DNA of 6,641 nucleotides from Bacteroidales bacterium (GTDB lineage Bacteria > Bacteroidota > Bacteroidia > Bacteroidales > JAADGE01), in assembly GCA_029934265.1 (NCBI GenBank), contig JAOZMN010000164.1, positions 1-6,641 of the forward strand. Direction: 5' to 3'. The position numbers and the translations under genes are program-made. The notes under the pieces were generated by a model, which searched no databases, had not been told where the DNA came from, and was given only the letters and a program-made list of their open reading frames with translations. This document shows positions 6,422 to 6,641 of the stretch, one piece after another. The stretch's first letter is position 1. The number at the start of each line of letters is the position of its first letter.

Positions 6422-6641
6422 ATGAAAGCGTATAGATTTTTAATTTTAATATTACTCGGTATTTTTATAAATACAACATTATTTTCCCAAGCAAAATATG
6501 AATTTCACGGTATTGTTGAAAATTCGGGAAAACCTGTTAAACGAAGTCTTATAAATGTTTATCAAAATAACAGACTTATAAGTTTTGTTTGGACATTGTC
6601 CAACGGTTATTATAAAGTGTATTTGGAATATGATAAAAATT
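6422..6641 (+). CDS. Exported protein with carboxypeptidase-regulatory-like domain, 5' part only
   Basis: Seventy-three codons are present before the window ends, so the protein is incomplete at its C-terminus. It opens with MKAYRF and a hydrophobic stretch to about residue 20, then LFSQ, a signal peptide with the same type of cleavage site as the other two exported proteins here. What follows fits the start of a carboxypeptidase-regulatory-like (CarboxypepD_reg) beta-sandwich: 'FHGIVENSGKPVKRSLINVY' at about 28-47, then 'SNGYYKVYLEYD' at about 60-71, with the usual glycine in 'NGYY'. Such domains are often found at the N-terminus of larger Bacteroidota envelope proteins, but the rest is unseen. 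It follows the 608-residue gene by 69 bases on the same strand, with no promoter or terminator visible between them, so co-transcription is likely. Confidence 0.75.
   Translation, partial: MKAYRFLILILLGIFINTTLFSQAKYEFHGIVENSGKPVKRSLINVYQNNRLISFVWTLSNGYYKVYLEYDKN

Overview
The window looks like an AT-rich chromosomal segment of a member of the Bacteroidota. The evidence is threefold. The coding sequences lack Shine-Dalgarno sequences. Candidate promoters fit the Bacteroidota form (TTG, about 20 bases, TAnnTTTG). Three exported proteins have signal peptides ending in the 'FSQ' type of cleavage site typical of that phylum. The TPR / PD40 propeller / carboxypeptidase-regulatory / OmpA architecture of the largest protein is also characteristic of Bacteroidota. 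A genus cannot be named from this sequence.

Layout. Bases 1-135 hold a likely leftward promoter at the very edge and a possible promoter for the first gene. Bases 136-918 (+) encode a cytoplasmic radical SAM protein of the COG0731-like group. It converges on a 1027-residue exported cell-envelope protein on the minus strand (935-4018). Only 16 bases separate the two stop codons, and two hairpins in a row (881-910 and 911-930) look like oppositely directed terminators placed partly inside the coding ends. Bases 4019-4525 are a divergent AT-rich intergenic region containing a 141-base element of nested inverted repeats (4304-4444). Rightwards from there come a 608-residue exported protein of unknown function with beta-propeller-like stretches (4526-6352, GTG start), a spacer built entirely of 7-base repeats (6345-6421), and the start of another exported protein with a carboxypeptidase-regulatory-like beta-sandwich (6422 to the window edge).

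How the genes may work together. The minus-strand protein is built like PorE of the type IX secretion system and related OmpA-family envelope proteins, with extra degenerate OmpA-like modules inserted before the canonical peptidoglycan-binding domain. The two rightward genes are probably co-transcribed and both products are exported, so the right-hand three quarters of the window is devoted to the cell envelope. The radical SAM gene appears functionally unrelated. I found no RNA genes, CRISPR arrays, transposase genes or obvious pseudogenes. The points most worth a second look are the OmpA-like module series, the back-to-back terminators, the nested inverted-repeat element and the heptad-repeat spacer.
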